Notes: generated from the letters alone by a model not told the origin. A stretch of 64,000 bases of DNA from DASSKP01 sp035695045 (GCA_035695045.1 DASSEX010000028.1:1-64000); one strand, 5' to 3'; positions 10,171 through 19,051 are shown, counted from the stretch's first letter. A program made the numbers and translations.

Positions 10171-10557
10171 GTGCCAACCGGCAGGGTGAAGTGGTTCGAC
10201 CCGGACAAGGGCTTCGGCTTCCTTGCCCGCGACGACGGCGGTGGCGACGTCTACGTCCACAACTCCGCGCTGCCGTCGGGCGTGACGCTGAAGCCCGGCG
10301 CGCGCGTGGAGTTCGGTGTCGCCGAGGGCCGTCGTGGTGAGCAGGCACTGTCGGTGCGCGTGCTCGACCCGATCCCGTCGCTGCAGCAGTCGACGCGGCG
10401 GCCCGCGGAGGAGCTGCACGGCGTCATCGACGACATGATCAAGCTTCTCGAGGCGAAGGTGCAGCCGGACCTGCGACGCGGCCGTTACCCGGACAAGCGT
10501 TCGGCGCACCGCATCGCCGAGGTCGTGCGCGCCGTCGCCAACGAGCTCGAGCTCTAG
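10171..10557 (+). CDS. Cold-shock-domain protein with C-terminal extension
   Basis: A 128-residue protein. Residues 1-66 are a cold-shock domain with the RNP1-like KGFGFLARDD and RNP2-like DVYVHNSAL motifs, which bind single-stranded nucleic acid and act as RNA chaperones. The next ~60 residues form a charged helical extension (EELHGVIDDMIKLLEAKVQP) typical of the longer actinobacterial Csp paralogues rather than the 67-residue CspA. It starts at GTG 10171. Its stop overlaps the convergent MFS gene on a shared CTAG. Confidence 0.9.
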   Translation: MPTGRVKWFDPDKGFGFLARDDGGGDVYVHNSALPSGVTLKPGARVEFGVAEGRRGEQALSVRVLDPIPSLQQSTRRPAEELHGVIDDMIKLLEAKVQPDLRRGRYPDKRSAHRIAEVVRAVANELEL

Positions 10558-11957
10558 ACCTTGACGTCGCCCTGCTCAGGCAGGGGCGACGTCACGTTGG
10601 TCGGGTGTCGGCGGCCGACGTACCCCAGAGCGACGACCACGGACACCGCGAGAAACGCGGACGCGACCGCGAAGCCGAGCGCCGGCCTGGTCGGCAGCAG
10701 GATGCCGACCCCGCCGCCCAGCACCCAGGCGAGCTGCAACGTCGTCTCGGACCGCGCGAAGGTCGAGGTGCGGACCTCGTCGCGGATCCGGCGCTGGATC
10801 GTCGCGTCGAGAGCGATCTTCGCGATCGCCACGGTCGTCGAGGAGACGACCGCCACGGCGAAGACCGTGATCAGGCCGAAGTCGATCGTTGCCAGGACGG
10901 TGGTGACGAGAGTGATGACCAGGAGTACGACGTCCAGCCGGGGCGCGGCTCTGGGCGGCACTCGCGCCCCGAACATCGTCCCGAAGACGTTGCCGACGCC
11001 GAGACCGACCGCGAGTGCCGCCAGAGAGACGTTCGGTGCCAGGCCGCCGAGGCCGTGCTCGGCGCGGACGACGAACGCGCCGAAGAAGAGAAGGAAGCCG
11101 GACAGCCAGCGAAGCGCCGCTGTAGACCGAAGGACGGCGGCGACCTCTGGGTCGACCTGACCGAGCCGCCACACCCCGCCGAGTGCAGGTCGTTCTTCAG
11201 CCTCCGTCGTTTCCCGGCCACCGTCGACGCGACGCGGCAGCCTCAGGGCGAGGACGGCGGCGATGACATAGATGGCGCCCCCGAACCGCAGCGCGGTGAG
11301 ATGACCGAACGCCTTCGTGATCCCGATGGCGATCGTCCCGCCGATGCCCGGCGCGATGACGCCCGCGAGCGTGAGCCGGGAGTTGGCCTGCACGAGCGTC
11401 ATCCCCGACGGGAGCACGCGCGGGACCGCCGCGCTGCGCGCGACGGAGTAGGTCTTGATGCACACCAGCACCCCGAGCGCGGCCGGATACAGCGCGAGCT
11501 GCTGGGTGAGAGTCAGCTGCCCGGAGACCGCGTGGCCGATGATGACGCCGAGGGTCGCGCGGGCCAGCATCGTGGCCGCGATCGCAAAACGTCGGCCATG
11601 GCGGAACCGGTCGAGCAGCGGACCGAGCACCGGGGCGAGCACCGCGAACGGCGCCATCGTCACCAAGAGGTAGAGCGCGACCCGGGTCCGGGCCTGTCCC
11701 GTCGGCACGGAGAAGAACAGCGAACCGGCGAGAGCGACCGTGATCACGGCATCGCCCGCAGCCTGCAGGGCGTGTGCCTCCACCAGCCGCGCCAACCCGG
11801 ACTCGCCGGCACCGGCGCTGCGGTTCCACACCATGACGCGGCGCCATCCGCGGCCGATGCCGCGGCCTGTTGCGCCGAGACCCCGACCTGTGATGGCGAA
11901 CCCATGCCCGATCGCCGCGGCGGTCGACCGCCGCGGCCGGTCGTCCTCGCCCGCCAT
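10554..11957 (-). CDS. MFS transporter
   Basis: A 467-residue major facilitator with about 12 predicted transmembrane helices after a ~75-residue polar N-terminal extension rich in Arg and Gly. The loop LDRFRHGRRFAI between helices 2 and 3 corresponds to the MFS signature region. The substrate cannot be deduced; the overall pattern is of proton-driven exporters. It is convergent with the cold-shock gene (the stops share CTAG) and divergent from the DUF3027 gene. Confidence 0.82.
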   Translation of the reverse strand: MAGEDDRPRRSTAAAIGHGFAITGRGLGATGRGIGRGWRRVMVWNRSAGAGESGLARLVEAHALQAAGDAVITVALAGSLFFSVPTGQARTRVALYLLVTMAPFAVLAPVLGPLLDRFRHGRRFAIAATMLARATLGVIIGHAVSGQLTLTQQLALYPAALGVLVCIKTYSVARSAAVPRVLPSGMTLVQANSRLTLAGVIAPGIGGTIAIGITKAFGHLTALRFGGAIYVIAAVLALRLPRRVDGGRETTEAEERPALGGVWRLGQVDPEVAAVLRSTAALRWLSGFLLFFGAFVVRAEHGLGGLAPNVSLAALAVGLGVGNVFGTMFGARVPPRAAPRLDVVLLVITLVTTVLATIDFGLITVFAVAVVSSTTVAIAKIALDATIQRRIRDEVRTSTFARSETTLQLAWVLGGGVGILLPTRPALGFAVASAFLAVSVVVALGYVGRRHPTNVTSPLPEQGDVKV

Positions 11958-12017
11958 TGGCCCAGTCTTCTACGAACCGGCCAGCGGCGCCGGGACGTCG
12001 TACGAGAGACTGCGGGG

Positions 12018-12818
12018 GTGAGCACGACGACTGCGCCCGACGAGGTGGCGGCTGCCGCCGTCGACGAGGCGCGCGCTGCCGCGGAGCAGGAGGCACCCGG
12101 TCTGGTCGGCGACCACCTTGCTGCCCAGGCGGACGACGAGCGCATCGTCACGCACCTGTTCGCGTGTCTCGACCCTGCCTACCGCGGTTGGCGCTGGGCC
12201 GTGACCGTCGTGCGGGCGCCGCGCGCCAAGGTCGTGACCGTTGACGAGGTCGTGCTGCTTCCGGGCGAGGAAGCGATTCTCGCCCCGGAGTGGGTGCCGT
12301 GGAGCGAGCGTCTCCGCCCCGGCGACCTCGGAGTCGGCGACCTGCTGCCGACTCGTGCCGACGACCCGCGTCTGATCACGAGCTTCCTCGACACCGAGGA
12401 CGACGAGGAGCGCGGCGTCGCGTTCGAGCTCGGACTCGGGCGGGTGCGTGTGCTCTCGATCGAGGGACGCACCGAGGCGGTCGAACGCTGGTACGCCGGC
12501 GACCGCGGACCCGAGGCGGCGATCGCGCGTTCTGCTCCCGCTTCGTGCGCGACCTGCGGGTTCTTCGTGCCGCTGAGCGGCGCGATGCGACAGGCTTTCG
12601 GCGCCTGCGCCAACGAGCTCGCGCCGGACGACGGACAGGTCGTGTCCGTCGACCACGGCTGCGGAGCGCACAGCGAGGCGATCGTGGTGCCGTCGTCTCC
12701 GACGCCGGCGCCGCCGCTGATCGACGAGTACCGCATCGACGTCGTCGGCGGCCCGCTCGGCCACGAGCCCGGCTCCGTCAGTGACGCCGACGGTGGGGAG
12801 CCGTTCGGGCACTCCTGA
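12018..12818 (+). CDS. DUF3027 family protein
   Basis: A 266-residue soluble protein found across actinobacteria and of unknown function. Recognisable family segments are YRGWRWAVTVVRAPRAKVVT near residue 57, LPGEEAILAPEWVPWSERLR near 80, and a cysteine-containing block CATCGFFVPLSGAMRQAFG (about 175-193) followed by CANELAPDDGQVVSVDHGCG, which could bind a metal. GTG 12018 is the start because the reading frame upstream of it is the antisense of the MFS gene. LapA-domain and DUF2530 genes follow. Confidence 0.85.
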   Translation: MSTTTAPDEVAAAAVDEARAAAEQEAPGLVGDHLAAQADDERIVTHLFACLDPAYRGWRWAVTVVRAPRAKVVTVDEVVLLPGEEAILAPEWVPWSERLRPGDLGVGDLLPTRADDPRLITSFLDTEDDEERGVAFELGLGRVRVLSIEGRTEAVERWYAGDRGPEAAIARSAPASCATCGFFVPLSGAMRQAFGACANELAPDDGQVVSVDHGCGAHSEAIVVPSSPTPAPPLIDEYRIDVVGGPLGHEPGSVSDADGGEPFGHS

Positions 12819-12835
12819 AGGGGTAGGTCACTCGT

Positions 12836-13198
12836 ATGAACCGACGCGACGACGCCCTGACCCGCGCCCAGCGCACCCGCACCGGCCGAGTGTGGGCCGC
12901 CCTCGTGCCCGCCCTGCTGTTCCTCCTGCTGCTGATCATCTTCATCGCCGAGAACGGCCAGCGCGTCGAGGTGAAGTTCTTCGGTGCGACGGGACACATC
13001 TCGCTGGCTCTGGCGCTGCTCATCAGCGCCGTCGCCGGCGCGATCCTCGTGCTGCTGATCGGCAGTGTGCGCATCGCCCAGCTGAGACTCGCCGCCTGGC
13101 GGCACCGTCGCGGGGTCGACGGCTCAGCCGCGCCGGCGGCGGCTCACGAAACGCAAGCCGTAGAGACCGAGAGCGACGCCCACGGCACACGCCCATAG
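12836..13198 (+). CDS. LapA-domain (DUF1049) membrane protein
   Basis: A 120-residue inner-membrane protein with two helices (about 22-40 and 55-80) separated by ENGQRVEVKFFG, the hallmark of the LapA/DUF1049 domain. E. coli LapA scaffolds LPS-synthesis regulation; the role in actinobacteria is unknown. The start is ATG 12836, with AAGGGGTAGG upstream. The last 75 bp overlap, antisense, the 3' end of the DUF2530 gene. Confidence 0.8.
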   Translation: MNRRDDALTRAQRTRTGRVWAALVPALLFLLLLIIFIAENGQRVEVKFFGATGHISLALALLISAVAGAILVLLIGSVRIAQLRLAAWRHRRGVDGSAAPAAAHETQAVETESDAHGTRP

Positions 13199-13351
13199 CC
13201 ACCACGTCGCGTCGTGGCGGCGCAGGTCGTCGCGGAAGAACAGTGCCAGCACCACGAACGCCAGCGCCCAGAGCGCGACACCGACCGCGACGATCCGGGT
13301 CTCGTTGACCTCGACCGGCTGGGGGTCAGGACGCTGCGGCTGCTCCGGCAT
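13124..13351 (-). CDS. DUF2530 family small membrane protein
   Basis: A 75-residue protein with two helices (VAVGVALWALAFVVLALF and WWLWACAVGVALGLYGL) and a basic C-terminus (RFVSRRRRG). The pattern is that of DUF2530, which in actinobacteria is commonly encoded divergently beside an NCS2 purine permease, as here. Its 3' end overlaps the LapA gene by 75 bp on the opposite strand. Confidence 0.8.
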   Translation of the reverse strand: MPEQPQRPDPQPVEVNETRIVAVGVALWALAFVVLALFFRDDLRRHDATWWLWACAVGVALGLYGLRFVSRRRRG

Positions 13352-13436
13352 GGCTCAACCATAGAAAGCGTCTGCTCTGGCAGTCTGTGCGCGTCGACGT
13401 CCGGACCAGCCGCGTCGGTCCCCAAGGAGGCTGCAC

Positions 13437-14900
13437 ATGACCGCGACCGTGACCGAGCCGAGGCCCGCCGGCCCCTCGAGCGGTGGTGGCGGACTGGACG
13501 GTTGGTTCCGGCTCAGCGAGCGCGGCTCCAGCGTCGGGCGTGAGCTGCGCGGTGGGCTGGCCACCTTCTTCACGATGGCCTACATCATCGTGCTCAACCC
13601 GATCATCCTTGCGGGCGGCACGGACAAGTTCGGCCATCACCTGACCTTCGCCCAGCTCTCGGCCGCGACCGCCTTCATCGCGGCGGTCATGACGATCATC
13701 ATGGGCGTCGGCGGCAACCTGCCCCTGGCCGTCGCCGCCGGCCTCGGGCTCGACGGTGTCGTCGCCTTCCAGATCGCGCCGACCATGTCGTGGCCGGACG
13801 CGATGGGCCTCGTCGTCATCGAAGGCCTGGGCATCTGCCTTCTCGTCGTCACCGGTCTCCGCCAGGTGATCATGGACGCGATCCCGTTGCCGCTGAAGCA
13901 GGCGATCAGCGTCGGCATCGGTCTGTTCATCGCGTTCATCGGCCTCGTCGACGCCGGCTTCGTGCACACGCCCAACCCCGCAGCCACTCCGGTGAGCCTC
14001 GGTGCGGACGGCAGCGGAACCCTGGTCGGGTGGCCGGTCGTGGTCTTCTGCATCGGCCTGCTGCTGACCATCACGCTGCTGACCCGCAGAGTGCCCGGCG
14101 CGATCCTGATCTCGATCGTCGCGGCGACGATCCTCGCGCTCATCATCAACGCCGCCGCCACGATCCCGTCGTCCAAGGGTGCGCCGGACTGGGGCCTTCA
14201 GGTCCCGAAGTGGCCGGACAAGGTGACGTCGACACCGGACCTGCATCTGCTCGGCAGGTTCTCCATCGGCGGCGGCTTCGCGCACGCGGGGATCATCACC
14301 TGCATCGTCTTCATCTTCACGTTGATCCTCAGCGACTTCTTCGACGCGATGGGCACGATCGTCGGCATCTCCAGCGAGGCCGGCCTGCTCGACGAGGGCG
14401 GCCGGGTGCCCAACATCGGCCGCGTGCTGTTCATCGACGGCGCGGCGGCCGTTGCCGGTGGCATGGGTTCCGTCTCGTCCAACACGGCGTTCATCGAGTC
14501 AGCGGCGGGGGTCGGGGAGGGCGCGCGCACCGGCCTGGCCAGCGTCTTCACTGGGCTCTTCTTCGTGATCGCGCTGTTCTTCACACCGCTCTACTCAATG
14601 GTGCCGGCGGCTGCAGCGACCCCGGCGCTGGTCGCGGTGGGCTTCCTGCTGATGACGCAGGTGAAGGGCATTCCGTGGGACGACTGGGCGATCGCGATCC
14701 CGTGCTTCCTCACGATCGTCCTGATGCCGTTCACCTACTCGATCACCAACGGCATCGGTGCCGGCTTCATCGCCTACGTCGTCCTGCGCACCATCCAGGG
14801 TCGTTGGCGGGAGCCACACGTTCTGCTGTGGGGGATCGCGGTGCTGTTCGCGGCGTACTTCGCACTCCACCCGATCAAGCAGGCCCTTGGCGTCGCGTAG
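13437..14900 (+). CDS. NCS2 family purine permease (AzgA/PbuG-like)
   Basis: A 487-residue polytopic transporter, about 12-14 helices, for adenine, guanine or hypoxanthine uptake. The N-terminal LRGGLATFFTMAYIIVLNP, AGLGLDGVVAFQ and the central SDFFDAMGTIVGI are signatures of the AzgA/PbuG branch of the NCS2 nucleobase family. ATG 13437 has an AAGGAGG ribosome-binding site. The end overlaps the convergent membrane-protein gene by 26 bp. The exact base transported is not determined. Confidence 0.92.
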   Translation: MTATVTEPRPAGPSSGGGGLDGWFRLSERGSSVGRELRGGLATFFTMAYIIVLNPIILAGGTDKFGHHLTFAQLSAATAFIAAVMTIIMGVGGNLPLAVAAGLGLDGVVAFQIAPTMSWPDAMGLVVIEGLGICLLVVTGLRQVIMDAIPLPLKQAISVGIGLFIAFIGLVDAGFVHTPNPAATPVSLGADGSGTLVGWPVVVFCIGLLLTITLLTRRVPGAILISIVAATILALIINAAATIPSSKGAPDWGLQVPKWPDKVTSTPDLHLLGRFSIGGGFAHAGIITCIVFIFTLILSDFFDAMGTIVGISSEAGLLDEGGRVPNIGRVLFIDGAAAVAGGMGSVSSNTAFIESAAGVGEGARTGLASVFTGLFFVIALFFTPLYSMVPAAAATPALVAVGFLLMTQVKGIPWDDWAIAIPCFLTIVLMPFTYSITNGIGAGFIAYVVLRTIQGRWREPHVLLWGIAVLFAAYFALHPIKQALGVA

Positions 14901-15459
14901 CCCAGCGGTTGCGTCGCCAGCGGCGTAGCCGCCACCAGGCCACGGCGAGCACCACGAGCCAGAGCGCCTCCGCGGTGAGGATGCCGGCGACGTAGCCGGG
15001 CGCCTGCTGGTCGAAGACGCGCCCGGCCTGCGTGTCGGTGGCGAACCGGCTGAGCGAGGGCGACAGCAGGTAGCTCACGCAGAACCCGGCAGCGCCGAGG
15101 ATGAACATCCGCATGACGCGGCGTACGCCGCGCGTGCCGAGCCGGCCGATTGCGATGCCGGCGAGGGGCAGCGCACCGATGACCAGGCCGAGGACGTAGT
15201 CGGCGGGCTTGGATCCGCCGGTGACGTCGTGCAGCCGGTGCGCCCACCAGGTGCGGATGCCGGACGTCCCGAGGATGAGCAAGGCGCCCGCGAGAATCAG
15301 TCCGAGAAACCAGAAGCGGATCGGGACGTGGGCTCGGCCCGCGACGGGGGCCGAGCCGCGCCACGAGGGTTGCCCCGGTCGCACCGGTCCCTGACCGGGT
15401 GCCAGGACGTCGTCGGGTACGACGACCCGGTCATCGGGTCGCCGGCCCTGCTCACTCAT
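14875..15459 (-). CDS. Integral membrane protein, unknown
   Basis: A 194-residue protein with a ~55-residue Arg/Pro-rich cytoplasmic N-terminus and about four helices (starting at WFLGLILAG, VLGLVIGAL, MFILGAAGF and TAEALWLVV). ATG 15459 overlaps the DUF3097 stop (ATGA), so the two are a translationally coupled pair. No family is recognised. Confidence 0.7.
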   Translation of the reverse strand: MSEQGRRPDDRVVVPDDVLAPGQGPVRPGQPSWRGSAPVAGRAHVPIRFWFLGLILAGALLILGTSGIRTWWAHRLHDVTGGSKPADYVLGLVIGALPLAGIAIGRLGTRGVRRVMRMFILGAAGFCVSYLLSPSLSRFATDTQAGRVFDQQAPGYVAGILTAEALWLVVLAVAWWRLRRWRRNRWATRRQGPA

Positions 15460-16271
15460 GCCTGCGAGTCTGCCGCAGTCACGAAGTCGATGAGCGCCTC
15501 GACCGGCCCGAGCAGCTCCGGCTCCAGGTCGAGCCAGCTGCGGACCCCTGCCCGAACTCGTCGCCATGCGGACTGCACGTCGGGCTCGCCGAGGTGCGCC
15601 GCGACCGCCGACTTCCAGTCGAGGCCGCGCGGGATCTCGGGCCAGGCCGGCAGTCCGACCCGCGCCGGCTTGACGGCCTGCCAGATGTCGACGAACGGGT
15701 GGCCGACGACGAGAACATGCGGGCCTGCGACCTGCGCGGCGATCCGGCTCTCCTTCGACCCGGGCACCAGATGGTCGAGGAGGACGCCGAGCCTCGCGTC
15801 CGGTCCTGGCCGGAACTCGCGCACCAGCTCGACGAGGTTGTCCGCGCCCTCGAGCTGCTCGACGACGACGCCCTCCACCCGCAGGTCGTGCCCCCAGATC
15901 GCCTCGACGAGCTCGCAGTCGTGCAGCCCCTCGACGAAGATCCGGCTCGCTCTCGCGACGACGGCCTGGTGACCGACGACGGCGGTCGACCCGGACGCCG
16001 TACGGGTGGTGCGAACCGGCGAGGAGGTGACAGGACGGGTCAGCCGGACACGCTTGCCGCCGAGCGCGAACTCGCGATGCGAGTACGGGAAGACACGACG
16101 GCGGCCGTGCCGGTCCTCGAGCGTCACCGCCGTGCGGTCGATCTCCACGACCGCGCCGCAGAAGCCACTGCCGGTGTCCTCGACGACGAGGTCGATCTCC
16201 GCCGCGATCTCGGGTGTCGCAGCGCGTGCTCGCGGCGCCAGCACGTCCGGCCCGTAGTCCCTGCTTCGCAC
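15456..16271 (-). CDS. DUF3097 family protein
   Basis: A 271-residue soluble actinobacterial protein. Central motifs are FVEGLHDCELVEAIWGHD and LVPGSKESRIA, followed by HVLVVGHPFVDIWQAVKP; the first two look like a TOPRIM-type metal/phosphate-binding fold, but this is an inference. The N-terminus contains a beta-rich region (VVEIDRTAVTLEDRHGRRRV). Biochemical function is unknown. It is first in a two-gene operon and lies just downstream of a palindromic repeat that probably isolates it from the upstream operon. Confidence 0.82.
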   Translation of the reverse strand: MRSRDYGPDVLAPRARAATPEIAAEIDLVVEDTGSGFCGAVVEIDRTAVTLEDRHGRRRVFPYSHREFALGGKRVRLTRPVTSSPVRTTRTASGSTAVVGHQAVVARASRIFVEGLHDCELVEAIWGHDLRVEGVVVEQLEGADNLVELVREFRPGPDARLGVLLDHLVPGSKESRIAAQVAGPHVLVVGHPFVDIWQAVKPARVGLPAWPEIPRGLDWKSAVAAHLGEPDVQSAWRRVRAGVRSWLDLEPELLGPVEALIDFVTAADSQA

Positions 16272-16294
16272 CGCGCGACGCTAACCCCAGGACT

Positions 16295-16356
16295 GTTGAG
16301 TGCGACGTAATCCCCCTTGCGACACGCCTGGGAAGGGGGATTACGTCGCACTCAAC
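16295..16356. repeat. Dispersed palindromic repeat, copy 1
   Basis: Two perfect 24-bp arms (16295-16318, beginning GTTGAGTGCGACGTAATCCC, and 16333-16356) flank a 14-nt loop. The same arms occur at 33282-33343 with a different loop. Conserved arms with free loops in intergenic sites point to a REP/MITE-like repeat; as RNA the hairpin could terminate transcription from either side. Confidence 0.85.
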
Positions 16357-16363
16357 GTGGCGG

Positions 16364-16768
16364 TCAGGGTTGTCCGAGGAGGCGGCCGAGGGCGGCCCTG
16401 GCGTCGGACGACTGTTTCGCGCGCTCGGCCAACCTGCTCGCCAGCAGGCGAACCCACTCGTCGACGGGCATCTCGCGGTTGGAGATCACCACCCCGCGGA
16501 CCTTCTGCCGCGCGTGCGCCACGAGTGATCCGCGGCCGTGTCGCGAGAGCGTGAGCTCCCACTCGCCGAGATGCAGCACGATGCGGTGTACGGCGCCCGC
16601 GCGACCGGCGAGGCGGTCGCCCATGGATCGCGTTCGTTCCACGGTCACCAGGTCTTCGGGCAACGCGTCCGCGAGCGAACTGGTCAGCACGTTGGCGTAG
16701 ATCTCGAGGTCCGCGGTGTCGGCGCGAAGTGCTGCCGCGATCGCGTCGACGTCCTCCGGCGACGTCAT
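16364..16768 (-). CDS. Small protein of the YbjQ operon, unknown
   Basis: A 134-residue soluble protein starting MTSPEDVDAIAAALRADTAD. The middle (GAVHRIVLHLGEWELTLSRH) is beta-rich and the C-terminus (VDEWVRLLASRLAERAKQSS) helical. Its ATG overlaps the upstream YbjQ-like stop (ATGA), and it is the last gene of a three-gene operon. It looks like a partner of the duplicated YbjQ-fold proteins, but no named family is recognised. Confidence 0.7.
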   Translation of the reverse strand: MTSPEDVDAIAAALRADTADLEIYANVLTSSLADALPEDLVTVERTRSMGDRLAGRAGAVHRIVLHLGEWELTLSRHGRGSLVAHARQKVRGVVISNREMPVDEWVRLLASRLAERAKQSSDARAALGRLLGQP

Positions 16769-17592
16769 CGGTCGAGCAGAGGAAGCACGAGCTGCGGAGT
16801 GGCGATGACGTGGTCCTCGCGCAACGGCCGGACAGCCGTCCCGATGGCGAAGAACTCCGTGGTGTGGCCACCCCACCGGTGGGGCAACGACAGCAGCTGC
16901 ACGCCGACGATTCCCTCCGCCTCGAGCTGCTCGGCCTCGGCCTGCATCCGCGACATCGCGAGCTCGCGGGCGTCGTACAGGGCCTCGGTGAAGGTGGGGA
17001 TCTCGGTGTTCTGACCGACGTTGCCCATCGCCTGCCAGAAGCGTTGGTGCGCGACGTGGTAGACGCAGCTGCCCATCACCATCCCGACCGGCGCGTACCC
17101 GGCCTGGATGAGGGTCCAGAAGTCCTGGCCGGACAGGTCCGAGGTGAACGGTTTGCCGTGTCGGTTGCGCCAGGCGCCGGTCGGCGGCGGTCGCTCGCCG
17201 GTCACTGCGGTGCCGACGGCGATGAACTCGGCGAGGTCGTTGCCGAACTCCTTGAACTCGATCTCGAGCCGGACGCCGACGATGCCGTCGGCGCCGAGCA
17301 TCTCCGCCTCGGCCTCCATGCGCGTCATCGCCAGCTCGCGGGCGTGGTACATCGCCTGGGTCAGGGTGTCGAGCTCCTGGTTCTTGCTCCACCGGCCGAA
17401 CTGGAACCCGACGTGGTAGATCGACGACCCCAGAACGAGTCCGACGGGGCGGAACCCTGCCTCCCGCACGAGCAGGAACTCGTTCACCGAGAGATCGCTG
17501 GTGAACAGTGACGTCGCCTGCCCCGGCTTCATCTCGGCGAGTCGACGCATCGCGTCCTCGGGCAAGGACAGTTCGGTCTGCTTCGGGCTCAT
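16765..17592 (-). CDS. Duplicated YbjQ/heavy-metal-binding-domain protein
   Basis: A 275-residue soluble protein made of two copies of a YbjQ-like (DUF74) domain, about residues 30-130 and 148-260. Each copy has the family pattern: a VG-[LM]-V-[LM]-G-[S]-C/S-[IV]-YHV strand, a YHARELAMTRMEAEAEMLGA helix (second copy YDARELAMSRMQAEAEQL) and a G-I-V-G-V strand. YbjQ homologues form pentameric rings and have been called heavy-metal-binding, but metal ligands are not obvious here. A similar duplicated paralogue lies directly upstream. Confidence 0.8.
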   Translation of the reverse strand: MSPKQTELSLPEDAMRRLAEMKPGQATSLFTSDLSVNEFLLVREAGFRPVGLVLGSSIYHVGFQFGRWSKNQELDTLTQAMYHARELAMTRMEAEAEMLGADGIVGVRLEIEFKEFGNDLAEFIAVGTAVTGERPPPTGAWRNRHGKPFTSDLSGQDFWTLIQAGYAPVGMVMGSCVYHVAHQRFWQAMGNVGQNTEIPTFTEALYDARELAMSRMQAEAEQLEAEGIVGVQLLSLPHRWGGHTTEFFAIGTAVRPLREDHVIATPQLVLPLLDR

Positions 17593-17607
17593 CGCTGCTC
17601 CTGCGGG

Positions 17608-18507
17608 TCAGGGCGTGGTCGTCGTCAGGGGGAGCACGGTCAAGGTCTCGGCAGCCCGCCGCGCGCGGCGGCCCTCGTGACCCCCGAAGCTCGCGAGCGA
17701 GTTGCCGAAGATGAAGCACTGGGCGAGATGGTCACGATGGTCGTTGCTCTCGTTGGCCCAGGTGTCGAGCGAGATGCGGCTGACGATCGAGGCGTCACCG
17801 CCCTGGCGCGCGGCGCGGTGGGCGAACTGCGCTCTGGCATCCGAACGGACGCCGTGCACGAGCTCGGTGTAGCCGGCGACCTCCGTGTTGCCACTCATGA
17901 ACGAGTTGGCCTGCGTGCGCGTGTAGTAGTCGTCGTGCTTGACGCCGACCGATACGCCGACCGCCAGCCCGACCGGCATCCAACCGGAGAGCATCAGCTT
18001 CGCGACCTCCTCGCCGGCGAGGTCGGTCGAGAACAGATGGGCCGGGCGAGCACTGCCTCGTGCGCGGACCGCGGTGCCGAGAGCGACGAACTCACGGTTG
18101 CCGACGCCGTCGACGCGCTGCTGCGTCCACCGGATGCCGACAGCTCCGTCGGCCCCCAGGGCCTGCGCCTCGAGCAGCAACCGCCGCAGCGCCTGCTCGA
18201 AGCCGTTGTAGAGGGCGCGCACATACGGCTCGTACGCGCTGTTGCCCTGGCCCGAGAACTGCGCAGGGACGTAACCGACGTTGTTGACCGGACCGCCCCA
18301 GCGGCTGTAGGCGTTGCATCCCCAGCCGCTCCAGCCGAGATGCATGACCACGCAGCCCATCACCTCGCCGACCGGCTCGAGGCCGACATCACCGAGAGCT
18401 GCGACCGCGGGTGAGCTGAGAAGCGAGCTGCGGACACGGGTGTCGGCCGCCCGCTGCACCCGTGCAGCGGCCGCTGGTGGGAGCCCCCGTCCGTCCCACG
18501 GCGTCAT
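17608..18507 (-). CDS. Duplicated YbjQ-like protein, paralogue of the next gene
   Basis: A 299-residue protein with two YbjQ-like halves. The first half (about 40-150) has PVGEVMGCVVMHLGW and the helix FEQALRRLLLEAQALGADGAVGIR. The second (about 155-290) has PVGLAVGVSVGVKHDDYYT and a diverged helix with more polar sequence. It leads the three-gene operon, 15 bp before the next gene. Function is unknown; the family occurs as clustered paralogues in actinobacteria. Confidence 0.75.
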   Translation of the reverse strand: MTPWDGRGLPPAAAARVQRAADTRVRSSLLSSPAVAALGDVGLEPVGEVMGCVVMHLGWSGWGCNAYSRWGGPVNNVGYVPAQFSGQGNSAYEPYVRALYNGFEQALRRLLLEAQALGADGAVGIRWTQQRVDGVGNREFVALGTAVRARGSARPAHLFSTDLAGEEVAKLMLSGWMPVGLAVGVSVGVKHDDYYTRTQANSFMSGNTEVAGYTELVHGVRSDARAQFAHRAARQGGDASIVSRISLDTWANESNDHRDHLAQCFIFGNSLASFGGHEGRRARRAAETLTVLPLTTTTP

Positions 18508-18523
18508 CGTCGGAGCGCGCTCG

Positions 18524-19000
18524 TCAGCCGTAGACGAGCCGGGTGACCCAGTCGGCGACGACAGCCGGCTTGCTCTCGCCGTCGATCTCGACCGTGACCG
18601 TCCGGACGATCTGCAGGTTGCTCGGGTCCTTGAGGTCCGCCGACTTCAGGACGCTGGACGCCCGGATGCGGGAGCCCACTTTGACCGGCGTGACGAAGCG
18701 CACCTTGTCGAAGCCGTAGTTGACGCCCATCAGAATCCCGTCGAACCGCTCCGCCGGCTGCGGGATCGAGCCGGACAGATGCGTCAGCAGAGACAGGGTC
18801 AGGAAGCCGTGCGCGATCGGAACGCCCCACGGCGACATCTCCTTGCACGCCTCGGGGTCGACGTGGATGAACTGGTGGTCCTCCGTCACGTCCGCGAACG
18901 CGTTGATGCGGTCCTGGGTGACCTCGAACCACTCTCCGGTGCCCTCGGACTCGCCGATGGCCGCCTCGAACAGCTTGTACGCGTCCTCGCCCTTGCTCAC
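18524..19000 (-). CDS. MaoC-like (R)-specific enoyl-CoA hydratase
   Basis: A 158-residue single-hotdog protein. FADVTEDHQFIHVDPE followed by VPIAHGFLTLSLL is the hydratase-2 motif, with the Asp and His of the catalytic pair in DxNxxH form (here DHQFIH). Such enzymes hydrate trans-2-enoyl-CoA to (R)-3-hydroxyacyl-CoA in fatty-acid or side-chain catabolism. It is close to the NodN-like single-domain group. It is monocistronic by spacing (51 bp from the next gene). Confidence 0.9.
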   Translation of the reverse strand: MSKGEDAYKLFEAAIGESEGTGEWFEVTQDRINAFADVTEDHQFIHVDPEACKEMSPWGVPIAHGFLTLSLLTHLSGSIPQPAERFDGILMGVNYGFDKVRFVTPVKVGSRIRASSVLKSADLKDPSNLQIVRTVTVEIDGESKPAVVADWVTRLVYG

Positions 19001-19051
19001 CTGTTGGTCCTCCCACGTCGATCGGTGTCGACGCCGAGGATGCCAGACGGC

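Noticed and set aside
10605..12017. Long 5' extension of the DUF3027 frame
   Set aside because: It reads antisense through the whole MFS gene and is Arg/Asp-rich; family length and the GTG at 12018 fix the start.
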